Shown: positions 35,587 to 46,840, numbered from the stretch's first letter. The stretch is 64,000 nucleotides of DNA from Lysobacter arseniciresistens ZS79 (GCF_000768335.1 NZ_AVPT01000004.1:62001-126000); one strand, 5' to 3'. The notes: generated by a model from the letters alone, not told the origin. Program-made: numbers and translations.

Positions 35587-36741
35587 ATGACGCCCGTACC
35601 GCGAACCAAACTGCCCCGCGTGGGCACCACGATCTTCGCCGTGATGTCGCAGCTGGCCGCCGAACACGGCGCGGTCAACCTCGGCCAGGGCTTCCCCGAT
35701 TTCGACATCCCGCCGCGGCTGGTCGACGCGCTGGCGCGGGCGATGCTTGACGGTCTCAACCAGTACGCGCCGATGACCGGTCTGCCGTCGCTGCGCAAGG
35801 CGATCGCCGACAAGACCGAACGCTGCTACGGCTACCGCCCCGACCCGGACGCCGAGATCACCGTCACCTCCGGCGCCAGCGAGGCGATCCTCGACGCGAT
35901 CCACGCGGTGGTGCGGCCGGGCGACGAGGTGATCGTCCTCGACCCCTGCTACGACTGCTACGAGCCGGCGATCGAGCTGGCCGGCGGCGTCCCGGTGCAC
36001 GTCCCGCTGGACCCGCGGACCTTCGCGCCGGATTGGGACCTCATCCGCAGGGCGGTCACGCCGAAGACGCGGATGCTGATGACCAACACCCCGCACAACC
36101 CGTCCGGGGCGATGTTCGACGCCGACGACATCCGCCAGCTGACCGGGCTGCTGCGTGGCACCGACATCTTCCTGCTGTCGGACGAGGTCTACGAGCACAT
36201 CGTCTACGACGGCCGCCGGCACGAGTCGGCGCTGCGTTACCCCGAGTTGCGCGAGCGCGCGTTCGTGGTGTCGAGCTTCGGCAAGACCTACCACTGCACC
36301 GGCTGGAAGGTCGGCTACTGCGTGGCGCCGCCGGCGCTGAGCGCCGAGTTCCGCAAGGTCCACCAGTACAACACCTTCTGCACCTTCACCCCGGCGCAGG
36401 CGGCCTTCGCCGAGATGATCGAAGCCGAGCCGGAGCACTACGAGCAGCTAGGCGAGTTCTACCAGCCGCGGCGCGACCGCTTCCGCGAGCAGCTGCTGAC
36501 GACGAAGCTCAAGCCGCTGCCGGTGCCGGGCGGCTACTTCCAGCTGGTCGACTACTCCGACGTCAGCGACCTCGACGCCGCCGCGTTCTGCCGCTGGCTG
36601 ACGGTCGAGCACGGCGTGGTGGCGATCCCGCTGTCGCCGTTCTACGGCACGCCGCCGCAGGGCCAGCGGCTGGCGCGGCTGTGCTTCGCCAAGAACGAGG
36701 CGACGCTGGATGCCGCGATCGAGCGGCTGGCAAGACTCTGA
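35587..36741 (+). CDS. PLP-dependent aminotransferase, methionine/2-oxo-4-methylthiobutanoate type
   Basis: 384 residues, fold type I class I/II aminotransferase. The PLP lysine lies in SSFGKTYHCTGWKVGY, with the NTPHNPSGAMF motif and SDEVYEHIVYDG before it. The overall pattern follows E. coli YbdL, a methionine-preferring transaminase. Transamination of the keto acid from methionine salvage with glutamine would give methionine and 2-oxoglutaramate. The omega-amidase encoded directly downstream removes the latter, which supports this assignment. The start ATG at 35587 gives MTPVPRTKLPRVGTTIFAVM. Confidence 0.88.
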   Translation: MTPVPRTKLPRVGTTIFAVMSQLAAEHGAVNLGQGFPDFDIPPRLVDALARAMLDGLNQYAPMTGLPSLRKAIADKTERCYGYRPDPDAEITVTSGASEAILDAIHAVVRPGDEVIVLDPCYDCYEPAIELAGGVPVHVPLDPRTFAPDWDLIRRAVTPKTRMLMTNTPHNPSGAMFDADDIRQLTGLLRGTDIFLLSDEVYEHIVYDGRRHESALRYPELRERAFVVSSFGKTYHCTGWKVGYCVAPPALSAEFRKVHQYNTFCTFTPAQAAFAEMIEAEPEHYEQLGEFYQPRRDRFREQLLTTKLKPLPVPGGYFQLVDYSDVSDLDAAAFCRWLTVEHGVVAIPLSPFYGTPPQGQRLARLCFAKNEATLDAAIERLARL

Positions 36742-36750
36742 GTGGCCACC

Positions 36751-37551
36751 ATGAACAGCAACCTCCGCATTTCGCTCGTGCAGGGCGCCACCGTCTGGCA
36801 CGACCCGGCCGCCAACCGCGAGTACTACGGCGAACTGATCGCGCCGCTGCACGACACCACCGATCTGGTCGTCCTGCCGGAAACCTTCACCAGCGGCTTC
36901 TCCAACGAGGCGCTGGACACCGCCGAGACGATGGACGGCGCCACCGTCGAATGGATGCGCGCGCAGGCCGCGCGGCTGGACGCGGCGGTCACCGGCAGCG
37001 TGCAGATCCGCGACGGCGACGGCGTCCACAACCGGATGCTGTTCGTCACCCCGGACGGCGGCGTCTCCCACTACGACAAGCGCCACCTGTTCCGTTACGC
37101 GCATGAGCACGAACGCTACGCCGCCGGCCGGGACCGCATCACGCTGGAGTGGCGCGGTTGGCGGATCTGCCCGCTGGTCTGCTACGACCTGCGCTTCCCG
37201 GTGTTCTCGCGCAACCGCTACGACGTCGAGCGTCCCGGCGAGCCGGACTACGACCTGGCCATCTACGTCGCCAACTGGCCGGCCGTGCGCGACCACGCCT
37301 GGAAGACCCTGCTGCGCGCCCGCGCGATCGAGAACCTGTGCTACGTCGCCGGCCTCAACCGGGTCGGCACCGACGGCAACAACATCCGCTACAGCGGCGA
37401 CAGCGCCGTGATCGACTTCCTCGGCCACCCGGTGACCGAGTGCGCCGACATGGAAGTGGTGACCACCAGCACGCTGCTGGGCTCGGAGCTGGCGCGGCAC
37501 CGGCAGAAGTTCCCGGCGATGCTCGACGGCGACCGCTTCGAACTGCGCTGA
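36751..37551 (+). CDS. Nitrilase-superfamily omega-amidase (YafV-like)
   Basis: 266 residues. Carbon-nitrogen hydrolase with the catalytic triad Glu44 (LPETFTSG), Lys110 (YDKRHLF) and Cys144 (VCYDLRFP). The family hydrolyses 2-oxoglutaramate to 2-oxoglutarate and ammonia. The gene starts 9 bp after the aminotransferase stop. A GTG immediately after that stop (36742) is an alternative start. The pairing pulls glutamine transamination forward and is a known arrangement in methionine salvage. The DHAWKTLLRARAIENLCYVAG block is typical of the family. Confidence 0.88.
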   Translation: MNSNLRISLVQGATVWHDPAANREYYGELIAPLHDTTDLVVLPETFTSGFSNEALDTAETMDGATVEWMRAQAARLDAAVTGSVQIRDGDGVHNRMLFVTPDGGVSHYDKRHLFRYAHEHERYAAGRDRITLEWRGWRICPLVCYDLRFPVFSRNRYDVERPGEPDYDLAIYVANWPAVRDHAWKTLLRARAIENLCYVAGLNRVGTDGNNIRYSGDSAVIDFLGHPVTECADMEVVTTSTLLGSELARHRQKFPAMLDGDRFELR

Positions 37552-37614
37552 CCGGACGCGCGCGGGCCGCGGCGCGTTCACGCCGCGTCGCCCGCCGTCG
37601 CGGTATTCCGGGTG

Positions 37615-37648
37615 CATACGGAGATCGGCCCCATACGGAGATCAGCCC
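37615..37648 (+). repeat. 17-bp tandem duplication before thioredoxin-like gene
   Basis: CATACGGAGATCGGCCC is followed directly by CATACGGAGATCAGCCC, one mismatch. Both copies carry GGAG, so the ribosome binding site has been duplicated just upstream of the ATG at 37650. Confidence 0.8.
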
Positions 37649-37649
37649 G

Positions 37650-37988
37650 ATGCCATTCAACCGCGTCTACATCGACAACGAACCCAGCCGCGCCGACGTC
37701 GACGCGATGGCCGGCCCGCTGGTCATCGAGTTCGGTACCGACTGGTGCGGCCACTGCCAGGCCGCCGAGCCGGAGCTGCGGGAGGCGCTGGCCAGGCACC
37801 CGGGCGTCGACCACCTGCGGATCGAGGACGGTGCCGGGCGCGCGCTGGGCCGCTCGTTCAAGGTGAAACTCTGGCCGACCTTCGTGTTCCTGCGCCACGG
37901 GCGCGAGGTGGCGCGGCTGGTGCGACCGACCGAGCCCGGCCCGTTCGCGGACGCGTTCGCGCAGCTCGACCCGAAGGAGGCGACATGA
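37650..37988 (+). CDS. Thioredoxin-family protein
   Basis: 112 residues, no signal peptide, so cytoplasmic. The thioredoxin fold has the redox motif Cys33-Gly-His-Cys36 (FGTDWCGHCQAAEPEL) and the cis-Pro loop KLWPTFVFLRHGREV. The CGHC active site is more oxidising than the CGPC of classical thioredoxin, by general knowledge of the family. It overlaps the following lipoprotein gene by 4 bp (ATGA). The start at 37650 follows the duplicated GGAG. Confidence 0.9.
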   Translation: MPFNRVYIDNEPSRADVDAMAGPLVIEFGTDWCGHCQAAEPELREALARHPGVDHLRIEDGAGRALGRSFKVKLWPTFVFLRHGREVARLVRPTEPGPFADAFAQLDPKEAT

Positions 37989-38596
37989 CGAGGTCCAGCC
38001 ACCCGATCGCCCCATGTACGCTGAGGCTTCCCATCGCCCTGCTGTTGGTGGTTCCGCTGCTGCAGGCCTGTGGCGGCGACGCCGACCGCCAGCCGATGCT
38101 CACCGACGCCGCGGAAACCCCGTCGGCCACCGCCGACACCGGCGCGCTGGTGACCCAGCGGACGATGACCGCCGACAGCCTGCAGGTGATGTCGGCCGGT
38201 GGACCCGGGCCGTTCGTGGCCGACAGCGACCGGCGCGCGGTCTACATGCTCGCCGGCGACACCGATGGCAGCGCGTGCACCGGCGACTGCCTGCAACAGT
38301 GGGCGCCGGTCTACGCCCCCGCCGGCGAGCCCGACCTCGGGGACGGACTGGCGCCTGCGCTCGTCGGCGTGGTCACCCGAGCCGACGGGACCGCGCAGAT
38401 GAGTTACAACGGTCACCCGCTGTACCACCACGCCGACGACGCCGCGCGCGGCGACACCACCGGCCACGGCGTCCACGACGCGTGGGGCCACTGGACCCTG
38501 CTGACGCCGCAGGGCCAGCCCGTCGGCGAGCCGGTCGGGACCCTGCAGGACGGCGTCGACACACCGGCGGCACCGGAGCCCGGCGCCGCCGATTGA
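37985..38596 (+). CDS. Lipoprotein with COG4315-type secreted repeats
   Basis: 203 residues. A signal peptide ends in the lipobox LLQAC with Cys29 as the lipidated residue. The mature part has two or more repeats of the PF03640 kind, seen as AVYMLAGDTDGSACTGDCLQQWAPVY and PLYHHADDAARGDTTGHGV, in which aromatic and Asp residues recur (YxxxxD type). Function is unknown in the family. It is translationally coupled to the thioredoxin-like gene, so a redox or envelope role is possible. The C-terminus is Pro/Ala/Gly-rich. Confidence 0.85.
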   Translation: MTRSSHPIAPCTLRLPIALLLVVPLLQACGGDADRQPMLTDAAETPSATADTGALVTQRTMTADSLQVMSAGGPGPFVADSDRRAVYMLAGDTDGSACTGDCLQQWAPVYAPAGEPDLGDGLAPALVGVVTRADGTAQMSYNGHPLYHHADDAARGDTTGHGVHDAWGHWTLLTPQGQPVGEPVGTLQDGVDTPAAPEPGAAD

Positions 38597-38630
38597 AGCC
38601 GGTCGGACGATCCGGACTGCGCAATCCCGG

Positions 38631-40034
38631 TCAGACGATCCCGGTCGCGTAGAACACGCCGATGATCACCATCACCGCCAGCGTCTTGATGATGGTGATC
38701 GCGAAGATGTCCTTGTAGGCCTGCCGGTGGGTCAGGCCGGTCACCGCCAGCAGGGTGATGACCGCGCCGTTGTGGGGCAGGGTGTCCATGCCGCCGGAGG
38801 CCATCGCGGCGACGCGGTGCAGCACCTCCATCGGGATGCCGGCGGCGTTGGCGTTGGCGATGAAGGTGTCGGCCATCGCCGCCAGCGCGATGCTCATGCC
38901 GCCCGATGCCGAACCGGTGATGCCGGCCAGCGCGGTGACGGTGACCGCCTCGTTGACCAGCGGGTTGGGAATCGCGCCCAGCGCGTTGGCGACGACCAGG
39001 AAGCCGGGCAGGGCGGCAATCACCGCGCCAAAGCCATATTCCGACGCGGTGTTCATCGCCGCCAGCAGCGCGCCGCCGATCGCGGTCTTCGTGCCCTCGG
39101 CGAAGGTGGTCATCACCGGCTTCCAGGCGAATGCCAGCACGGTCAGGATGCCGACCAGCAGCGCGCCCTCGACCGCCCAGATCGCCGTCACCGACGACAC
39201 CTGCTGCACCACCGGCGCGGCATCGCCGATCACCGCCGGGTCGAACGCGTGGGCCTCGCCGTAGTAGCGTGGGATCCAGTCGGTGAACAGCTTGTTGGTC
39301 ACGCCCACCAGCACCAGCGGCAGGACCGCGATCGCCGGGTTGGCCAGCCGGCCGCCGAGGAAGGGCGCCGGCTCGTTGACCAGCGTCGCGGTGTCGCCGT
39401 AGCCCTCGCCCTTGCGCAGTGCCGCGCGCCGGCGCCAGTCGAGGTACGCCAGGCCGGCGATCAGGATGAACACGCCGCCGATCGTGCCCAGCCACGGCGC
39501 CGCCCAGGTGTCGGTGCCGAAGAACGTGGTCGGGATGATGTTCTGGATCTGCGGGGTGCCGGGCAGCGCATCCATGGTGAAGGTGAACGCGCCCAGCGCG
39601 ATCGTGCCGGGAATCAGCCGCTTGGGGATGTCGCTCTGGCGGAACAGCTCGGCGGCGAACGGGTACACCGCGAACACCACCACGAACAGCGACACCCCGC
39701 CATAGGTCAGCACCGCGCAGACCATCACGATCGACAGGATCGCGCGGCTGGCGCCGAACAGCCTGATGGTGGCGGCGACGATCGACTTGGAGAAGCCCGA
39801 CAGTTCGATCACCTTGCCGAAGATCGCGCCGAGCAGGAACACCGGGAAGTAGTTCTTCAGGAACCCGACCATCTTGTCCATGAACAGGCCGGTGAACATC
39901 GGCGCGACCAGCGACGGGTCGGTCAGGAGTACTGCTCCAAGAGCAGCAACGGGGGCGAACAGGATCACGCTGTAGCCGCGGTACGCGACGAACATCAGGA
40001 ACGCCAGCGCCAGCAGCACGATCAGGAACGACAT
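38631..40034 (-). CDS. GntP-family proton symporter
   Basis: 467 residues, about 12 transmembrane helices. The GntP family carries gluconate and related hydroxy acids. Family blocks seen are YFPVFLLGAIFGKVIE, the long loop PGTPQIQNIIPTTFFGTDTWAAP, and GSASGGMSIAL with HNGAVITLLAVTGLTH. Some members are annotated as D-3-hydroxybutyrate permeases, which is notable given the PHB genes in the window, but the substrate cannot be read from sequence. The start ATG at 40034 (MSFLIVLLALAFLMFVAYRG) was chosen because an upstream in-frame ATG would add a non-conserved, Pro/Arg-rich leader. It is divergent from the TonB receptor. Confidence 0.88.
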   Translation of the reverse strand: MSFLIVLLALAFLMFVAYRGYSVILFAPVAALGAVLLTDPSLVAPMFTGLFMDKMVGFLKNYFPVFLLGAIFGKVIELSGFSKSIVAATIRLFGASRAILSIVMVCAVLTYGGVSLFVVVFAVYPFAAELFRQSDIPKRLIPGTIALGAFTFTMDALPGTPQIQNIIPTTFFGTDTWAAPWLGTIGGVFILIAGLAYLDWRRRAALRKGEGYGDTATLVNEPAPFLGGRLANPAIAVLPLVLVGVTNKLFTDWIPRYYGEAHAFDPAVIGDAAPVVQQVSSVTAIWAVEGALLVGILTVLAFAWKPVMTTFAEGTKTAIGGALLAAMNTASEYGFGAVIAALPGFLVVANALGAIPNPLVNEAVTVTALAGITGSASGGMSIALAAMADTFIANANAAGIPMEVLHRVAAMASGGMDTLPHNGAVITLLAVTGLTHRQAYKDIFAITIIKTLAVMVIIGVFYATGIV

Positions 40035-40196
40035 CAGGCCCCATCCCCCGGTTTTCGGTGTCCGGCAGTGTCGGCGCGGGCCGGCGGCGGGGGCATTGTC
40101 CGAAGGTACAGCTGCCGGCCACCCGGGCCGCACCTAGTCTTGCCTGCAATGGCGGATCGTCCGCCGGTTCGCATCCGTTCCTGGGGAGAGGTTGAG

Positions 40197-42419
<2,223 letters not shown>

Positions 42420-42422
42420 CCG

Positions 42423-42437
42423 GTGACCCCCGGTCAC
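42423..42437 (+). other. Hairpin after TonB receptor stop
   Basis: GTGACC-CCC-GGTCAC stem begins 3 bp after the receptor stop. No T-run follows, so it is not a standard terminator. A second GC-rich inverted repeat lies about 15 bp further on. It could stabilise the mRNA end or pause polymerase before the kinase gene. Confidence 0.4.
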
Positions 42438-42525
42438 GGCGGCGGCGGGCTCCGGCCCGTCGCCGTCGTTCTGCCAGCCGACCGCGGCTGGCGGGGCGGG
42501 TGTCGATCCCGGCTATCCTGCGGCC

Positions 42526-45500
42526 ATGCTGAATTTCTCCACCGTCGCGCTTGCCAGCCTGGCGTGGCTCGGGCTGATGTTCGGCGTCGCGCTCTACGCC
42601 GAGCGCCGGCCGGCGATCTGGGGCCGCCACTGGCACCACGTCTACGCGCTTTCGCTGGCGGTGCACTGCACCTCGTGGACCTTCTACGGCACGGTCACCC
42701 AGGCCGCGCGCTACGGCTGGCCGCTGCCGCCGACCTTCCTCGGCGCGATCCTGCTGTACGCGCTGGCGGTCGGCTTCATGGTGCGGCTGGTGCGGCTTGC
42801 GCGCGAGACCAACGCCACTTCCATCGCCGACCTGATCGCGACCCGGCTGGGCAAGGACGCGTGGCTGGCGGCGACGGTGACGCTGGTCGCCGCGCTCGGG
42901 CTGATCCCCTACATCGCGCTGCAGCTCAAGGCGGTGGCGATGAGCTTCGCGATGCTGACCAGCCGCGACGCCAGCGGCGCGGTGGCGCCGGCGTGGCAGG
43001 ACAGCGCGCTGTACGTGGCGCTGGCGATGGCGGTGTTCGCGATGCTGTTCGGCACCCGCCGGGCCAGTGCCACCGAGCACAACCGCGGGCTGGTGCTGGC
43101 GATGGCGGCCGAGTCGGTGTTCAAGCTGGCGGCGATGCTGGCGATCGGCGGGTTTGTCTGGTTTGGCCTGGATGCGGGGCTGGACGCACTGCCGCCGACG
43201 GTCACGCCGGCGGGCTCGGCCGCACCTGCCGGTGGCTTCGTGCCGCTGGTGCTGCTGGGCGCGCTGGCGATGTTCATCCTGCCGCACCAGTTCCATATCG
43301 GCGTGGTCGAGTGCCGCGACCCGCGTGACGTGCGGACCGCGCGCTGGCAGTTCCCGCTGTACCTGGTGCTGATCGCGCTGCCGGTGCTGCCGCTGGCGAC
43401 GGCGGGTGCGGCGCTGCTGGGCGACACGGTTCCCTCGGACCTGTATGTGCTGGCGCTGCCGCTGTCGCAGGGGCAGCAGGGGCTGGCGCTGTTCGCCTTC
43501 CTCGGCGGCCTGAGCGCGGCGACCGGCATGGTGGTGGTCAGCACGCTGACGCTGAGCCTGATGATCGGCAACCACTGGTTTGCGCCGGGGCTGCTGCGCG
43601 GGGCGTGGTCGCGCAATGACGGCAGTGACCTGCGCGGCAGCGTGCTGGCGCTGCGCCGCACCGGCATCGTCGTGATCATGCTCATGGCGTGGGCGTACAG
43701 CCGGCTGGTGGCGGGCAGCGAGGCGCTGGCGGATGTCGGCGCGGTGTCGTTCTCGGCGCTGGCGACACTGGCACCGGCGCTGGCGTTCGCCGTGTGGCGG
43801 CCGCAGACGCCGCCGCGTGCGGCGGTGGTCGGCGTGGTGGTCGGGTTCGCAGCCTGGGCCTGGGTGTTGTTGCTGCCGACGATGTCCGGGTTGCAGGGCG
43901 GCGAGGGTGCATGGGTGCGCAGCGGGCCGTTCGGGCTGGCGTGGCTGTCGCCGGACGGGCTGTTCGGCCTGACCGGCTGGAGCCGGCTCGGGCGCGCGGT
44001 CGGCGCGAGCCTGTTCCTGGGCACGCTGGCGACGGTGCTGGCGTCGGTCTGGCGCCGCGATACCCCGCAGCGCACCCGTCGCGGTCTGGATGCGAAGGCG
44101 CTGCGAGACGCCGGCCTGCGGTTCCTGCCGCGCGACCGCATCGCCGGGCTGCTGGTCGACGTGCCCGAATCCGGCGCGGTGCCGGCACGGGTGGAGGCCG
44201 CGGTGGAGCGCGAGCTGGCGGCGGTGCTCGGCTCGGCCTCGGCGCGGGTGCTGCTGGATGCCGCCCGCCGCGAAGCCGGCGACCTCGACACCGTCGCGGC
44301 GATCGTCGGCGAGGCCTCGGCCGACCTGCGTTTCAACCAGCGCGTGCTCGAAGCCGCCCTGCAGAACATGAGCCAGGGCATCAGTGTGGTCGACGCCGAC
44401 CTGCGGCTGGTGGCATGGAACCGGCGCTACGCCGAGCTGTTCGGCTTCCCGCCGGAGCTGCTGCAGGTGGGCCGCCCGATCGCAGACCTGTCGCGATGGG
44501 CGCTGCAGCAACTGCCGCCGCGCGGGGACCTCGAACGCGCACTGCAGCGGCGGCTGGCGTTCATGCGCGCCGGCACGCCGCACCTGACCGAGCGGGTCAT
44601 GCCCGACGGCAGCATCATCGAGATCCGCGGCAACCCGATGCCCGGTGGGGGTTTCGTCGCCACCTTCACCGATGTCACCGCGTTCCGTCGCGCCGAGGCC
44701 GGGCTGCTGCAGGCCAACGAGACGCTGGAGCAGCGAGTGGTCGAGCGCACCGCCGACCTCGAGGTCGCCAAGCGCCAGGCCGAGCGGGCGAACGACGCCA
44801 AGAGCCGCTTCCTCGCCGCGATCGGCCACGACCTGATGCAGCCGCTGCACGCCGCGCAACTGTTCACCGACTCGCTGTCTGGCCAGCTGGCGACGCCGGC
44901 GCAACGCGAGGTGCTGGCGCAGATCGGCGGTGCGCTGGATTCCACCGGTGACCTGCTGACCGGCCTGCTCGACATGTCGCGGCTGGAGGCCGGCGGGCTG
45001 GTGCCGCAGCCACGCGACTTCCCGCTGGCCGAGGTGCTGGAGCCGCTGGCGTCGGAGTTCGGCGCGATTGCCGCCGCGCGCGGGCTGGGCTTCCGCTTCG
45101 TCGGTACGTCGGCGTGGGTCCACAGCGACCCGCAACTGCTGCGGCGCGTCCTGCAGAACTTCCTCGCCAACGCGGTCCGCTACACCGCGTGCGGCGGCGT
45201 GCTGCTGGGCGTGCGACGCCACGGGGGTGGCCTGCGGATCGAGGTGCACGACACCGGTCCGGGCATCGACCCGGCGCAGCAGGCGGCGATCTTCGACGAG
45301 TTCCGCCGCGGCGACGACGCACCGGGGCAGGGGCTGGGGCTGGGCCTGTCGATCGCCGACCGCATCGCCCAGCTGCTGCATGCGCCGCTTTCGTTGCGTA
45401 GCGAGCCGGGCCGCGGCGCCTGCTTCGCGGTGTCGGTGCCGGTGGTCGCGGTGCCGCCGCTGCCGGTCGCGGGTGCCGCCACGCGCGGCATCGCAGGACT

Positions 45501-45933
45501 GCGGGTGCTGGTGGTCGACAACGACCCCCATGCGTTGGCGGCGCTGTCGCGGGTGCTCGCGGGCTGGGGTTGCGACGTCGCCGCCGCCGACGGCCGCGCG
45601 GCCGCCGAAGCGCGGCTGGCCGGGGCGCCGGCGTCGCTGTGGCTGTTCGACTACCACCTCGACGACGGCGACACCGGCGTCGCGCTCGCAGCGGATCTCG
45701 CCGCGCGTCATGGCGCGCAGCCGACGCTGATCCTCAGCGCCGATGGCGGCCACGCCGTGCGCCACGCCGTGCTGGAGGCGGGCCATGCGCTGCTGGCCAA
45801 GCCGCTCAAGCCGCTGGCGTTGAAGTCGGTGCTGGACCGGTTGCTGGCGGGCCGCGGCGTGCGGGCGGGGACGCCCGCGGCGATGCCGGCGGAGGCCGCG
45901 CCGCTCGCGGACACCGCACCGCCGCGAATGTAG
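42526..45933 (+). CDS. Hybrid histidine kinase with SSF transporter-like sensor domain
   Basis: 1135 residues. The N-terminal part (about 1-500) has 12-13 hydrophobic helices like sodium/solute symporters (FYGTVTQAARYGWPLPPTFLGA, IADLIATRLGKDAWLAA), as in CbrA-type kinases. A PAS domain (about 600-720, FNQRVLEAALQNMSQGISVVDADLRLVAWNRR) follows, then a coiled coil, the HisKA site with His768 (AIGHDLMQPLHAA), the HATPase domain (NFLANAVRYTA, DTGPGI, GLGLGLSIADRIA) and a C-terminal receiver with Asp998/Asp1000 and phospho-acceptor Asp1042 (LWLFDYHLDDGD). The ligand is unknown; CbrA relatives sense nutrient state. The stop codon TAG comes from a REP arm. A LuxR-type regulator encoded convergently just downstream is its likely partner. 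Confidence 0.92.
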   Translation: MLNFSTVALASLAWLGLMFGVALYAERRPAIWGRHWHHVYALSLAVHCTSWTFYGTVTQAARYGWPLPPTFLGAILLYALAVGFMVRLVRLARETNATSIADLIATRLGKDAWLAATVTLVAALGLIPYIALQLKAVAMSFAMLTSRDASGAVAPAWQDSALYVALAMAVFAMLFGTRRASATEHNRGLVLAMAAESVFKLAAMLAIGGFVWFGLDAGLDALPPTVTPAGSAAPAGGFVPLVLLGALAMFILPHQFHIGVVECRDPRDVRTARWQFPLYLVLIALPVLPLATAGAALLGDTVPSDLYVLALPLSQGQQGLALFAFLGGLSAATGMVVVSTLTLSLMIGNHWFAPGLLRGAWSRNDGSDLRGSVLALRRTGIVVIMLMAWAYSRLVAGSEALADVGAVSFSALATLAPALAFAVWRPQTPPRAAVVGVVVGFAAWAWVLLLPTMSGLQGGEGAWVRSGPFGLAWLSPDGLFGLTGWSRLGRAVGASLFLGTLATVLASVWRRDTPQRTRRGLDAKALRDAGLRFLPRDRIAGLLVDVPESGAVPARVEAAVERELAAVLGSASARVLLDAARREAGDLDTVAAIVGEASADLRFNQRVLEAALQNMSQGISVVDADLRLVAWNRRYAELFGFPPELLQVGRPIADLSRWALQQLPPRGDLERALQRRLAFMRAGTPHLTERVMPDGSIIEIRGNPMPGGGFVATFTDVTAFRRAEAGLLQANETLEQRVVERTADLEVAKRQAERANDAKSRFLAAIGHDLMQPLHAAQLFTDSLSGQLATPAQREVLAQIGGALDSTGDLLTGLLDMSRLEAGGLVPQPRDFPLAEVLEPLASEFGAIAAARGLGFRFVGTSAWVHSDPQLLRRVLQNFLANAVRYTACGGVLLGVRRHGGGLRIEVHDTGPGIDPAQQAAIFDEFRRGDDAPGQGLGLGLSIADRIAQLLHAPLSLRSEPGRGACFAVSVPVVAVPPLPVAGAATRGIAGLRVLVVDNDPHALAALSRVLAGWGCDVAAADGRAAAEARLAGAPASLWLFDYHLDDGDTGVALAADLAARHGAQPTLILSADGGHAVRHAVLEAGHALLAKPLKPLALKSVLDRLLAGRGVRAGTPAAMPAEAAPLADTAPPRM

Positions 45934-46076
45934 GAGCGACGTGAGTCGCGACCCACTGGCAATCCGATTGGCCGCGATCAACGCGCGCTGTCGGTCGCGC
46001 GAATGCGGCGGCCCTGTGTCCGGGCGATGCGCTACGACCTCCATGGTCAGTGGATCGCGACTTACGTCGCTCCTAC
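45930..46076. repeat. Inverted REP pair overlapping the kinase stop codon
   Basis: The left arm GTAGGAGCGACGTGAGTCGC starts at 45930, and its TAG (45931-45933) is the stop codon of the histidine kinase. The right arm ends at 46076. The inner ends CGACCCACTG and CAGTGGATCG extend the inverted repeat, and the core resembles that of the 57946-58080 copy. It lies between convergent genes. Confidence 0.9.
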
Positions 46077-46150
46077 GGAAGCTGAGCCGTAGCGGCGGAA
46101 GGTAAAACCGCGCGCGGAACCAGTTCCCACGGAACGCACGAAAAACACCG

Positions 46151-46840
46151 CTAACCGGGCGGCGACGCCCCGCCGGCCGTATCCACCTGCCGCGCCGGAT
46201 CACTCAACTCCAGCTCACGCAGCACCACGCCGGCCTGGGTCCGGTTGCGCACGCCGAGCCGCTCGAAGATCGCCGACAGGTGCGCCTTCACCGTGCGCTC
46301 CTGCACGTCCAGGCGGTCGGCGATCTGCTTGTTCAACAGCCCCTCGGCGACCAGCGTCAGTACGCGGAACTGCTGCGGCGACAGGCTCGCCAGCCGGGCG
46401 GCGAGGTCTGCGTCGCCGCGGTCGCTGTGGGTGCGGGCGACCGCGGCGCGCAGGGCCGGCGGCAGCCACTGTTCGCAGGCCAGCACCGCGCGGATCGCGT
46501 CGCGCAGCTCGTCCAGGCCGGAACTCTTGGGCAGGTAGCCGGCGGCGCCGTGGTCGAGCGCGCGGCGCACCACGCGCGGGTCGTCGTTGGCCGACACCAC
46601 CACCACCGCCACGCCGGGGTGCTGCGCGCGGATCGCGGCGAGGCCGGCCAGGCCGTGGTTGCCCGGCATGTGCAGGTCGAGCAGCACCAGGTCGATGTCG
46701 GCGCCGGACTCGAGGATGCCCAGCGCCTCGTCGAGTGAGCCGGCCTCGCGCACCTGCAGCTCGTCCACCGCGTCGGCCGCGGCGCCGCGCAGGGCGGCCC
46801 GGAACAGCGGGTGGTCGTCGGCGATCAGCAGGCTCGGCAT
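46151..46840 (-). CDS. LuxR/FixJ-type response regulator
   Basis: 229 residues. The receiver domain (1-120) has Asp8-Asp9, phospho-acceptor Asp55 (VLLDLHMPG) and the switch Ser/Lys of VVVVSANDD and GYLPKSS. The C-terminal LuxR helix-turn-helix (about 150-212) reads LSPQQFRVLTLVAEGLLNKQIADRLDVQERTVKAHLSAIF. It is the probable output partner of the convergent SSF-sensor kinase, an arrangement seen for regulators of carbon use. The start ATG at 46840 is followed by the canonical MPSLLIADDHPLF. Its promoter lies in the 118-bp region shared with the oligomer hydrolase gene. Confidence 0.93.
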   Translation of the reverse strand: MPSLLIADDHPLFRAALRGAAADAVDELQVREAGSLDEALGILESGADIDLVLLDLHMPGNHGLAGLAAIRAQHPGVAVVVVSANDDPRVVRRALDHGAAGYLPKSSGLDELRDAIRAVLACEQWLPPALRAAVARTHSDRGDADLAARLASLSPQQFRVLTLVAEGLLNKQIADRLDVQERTVKAHLSAIFERLGVRNRTQAGVVLRELELSDPARQVDTAGGASPPG

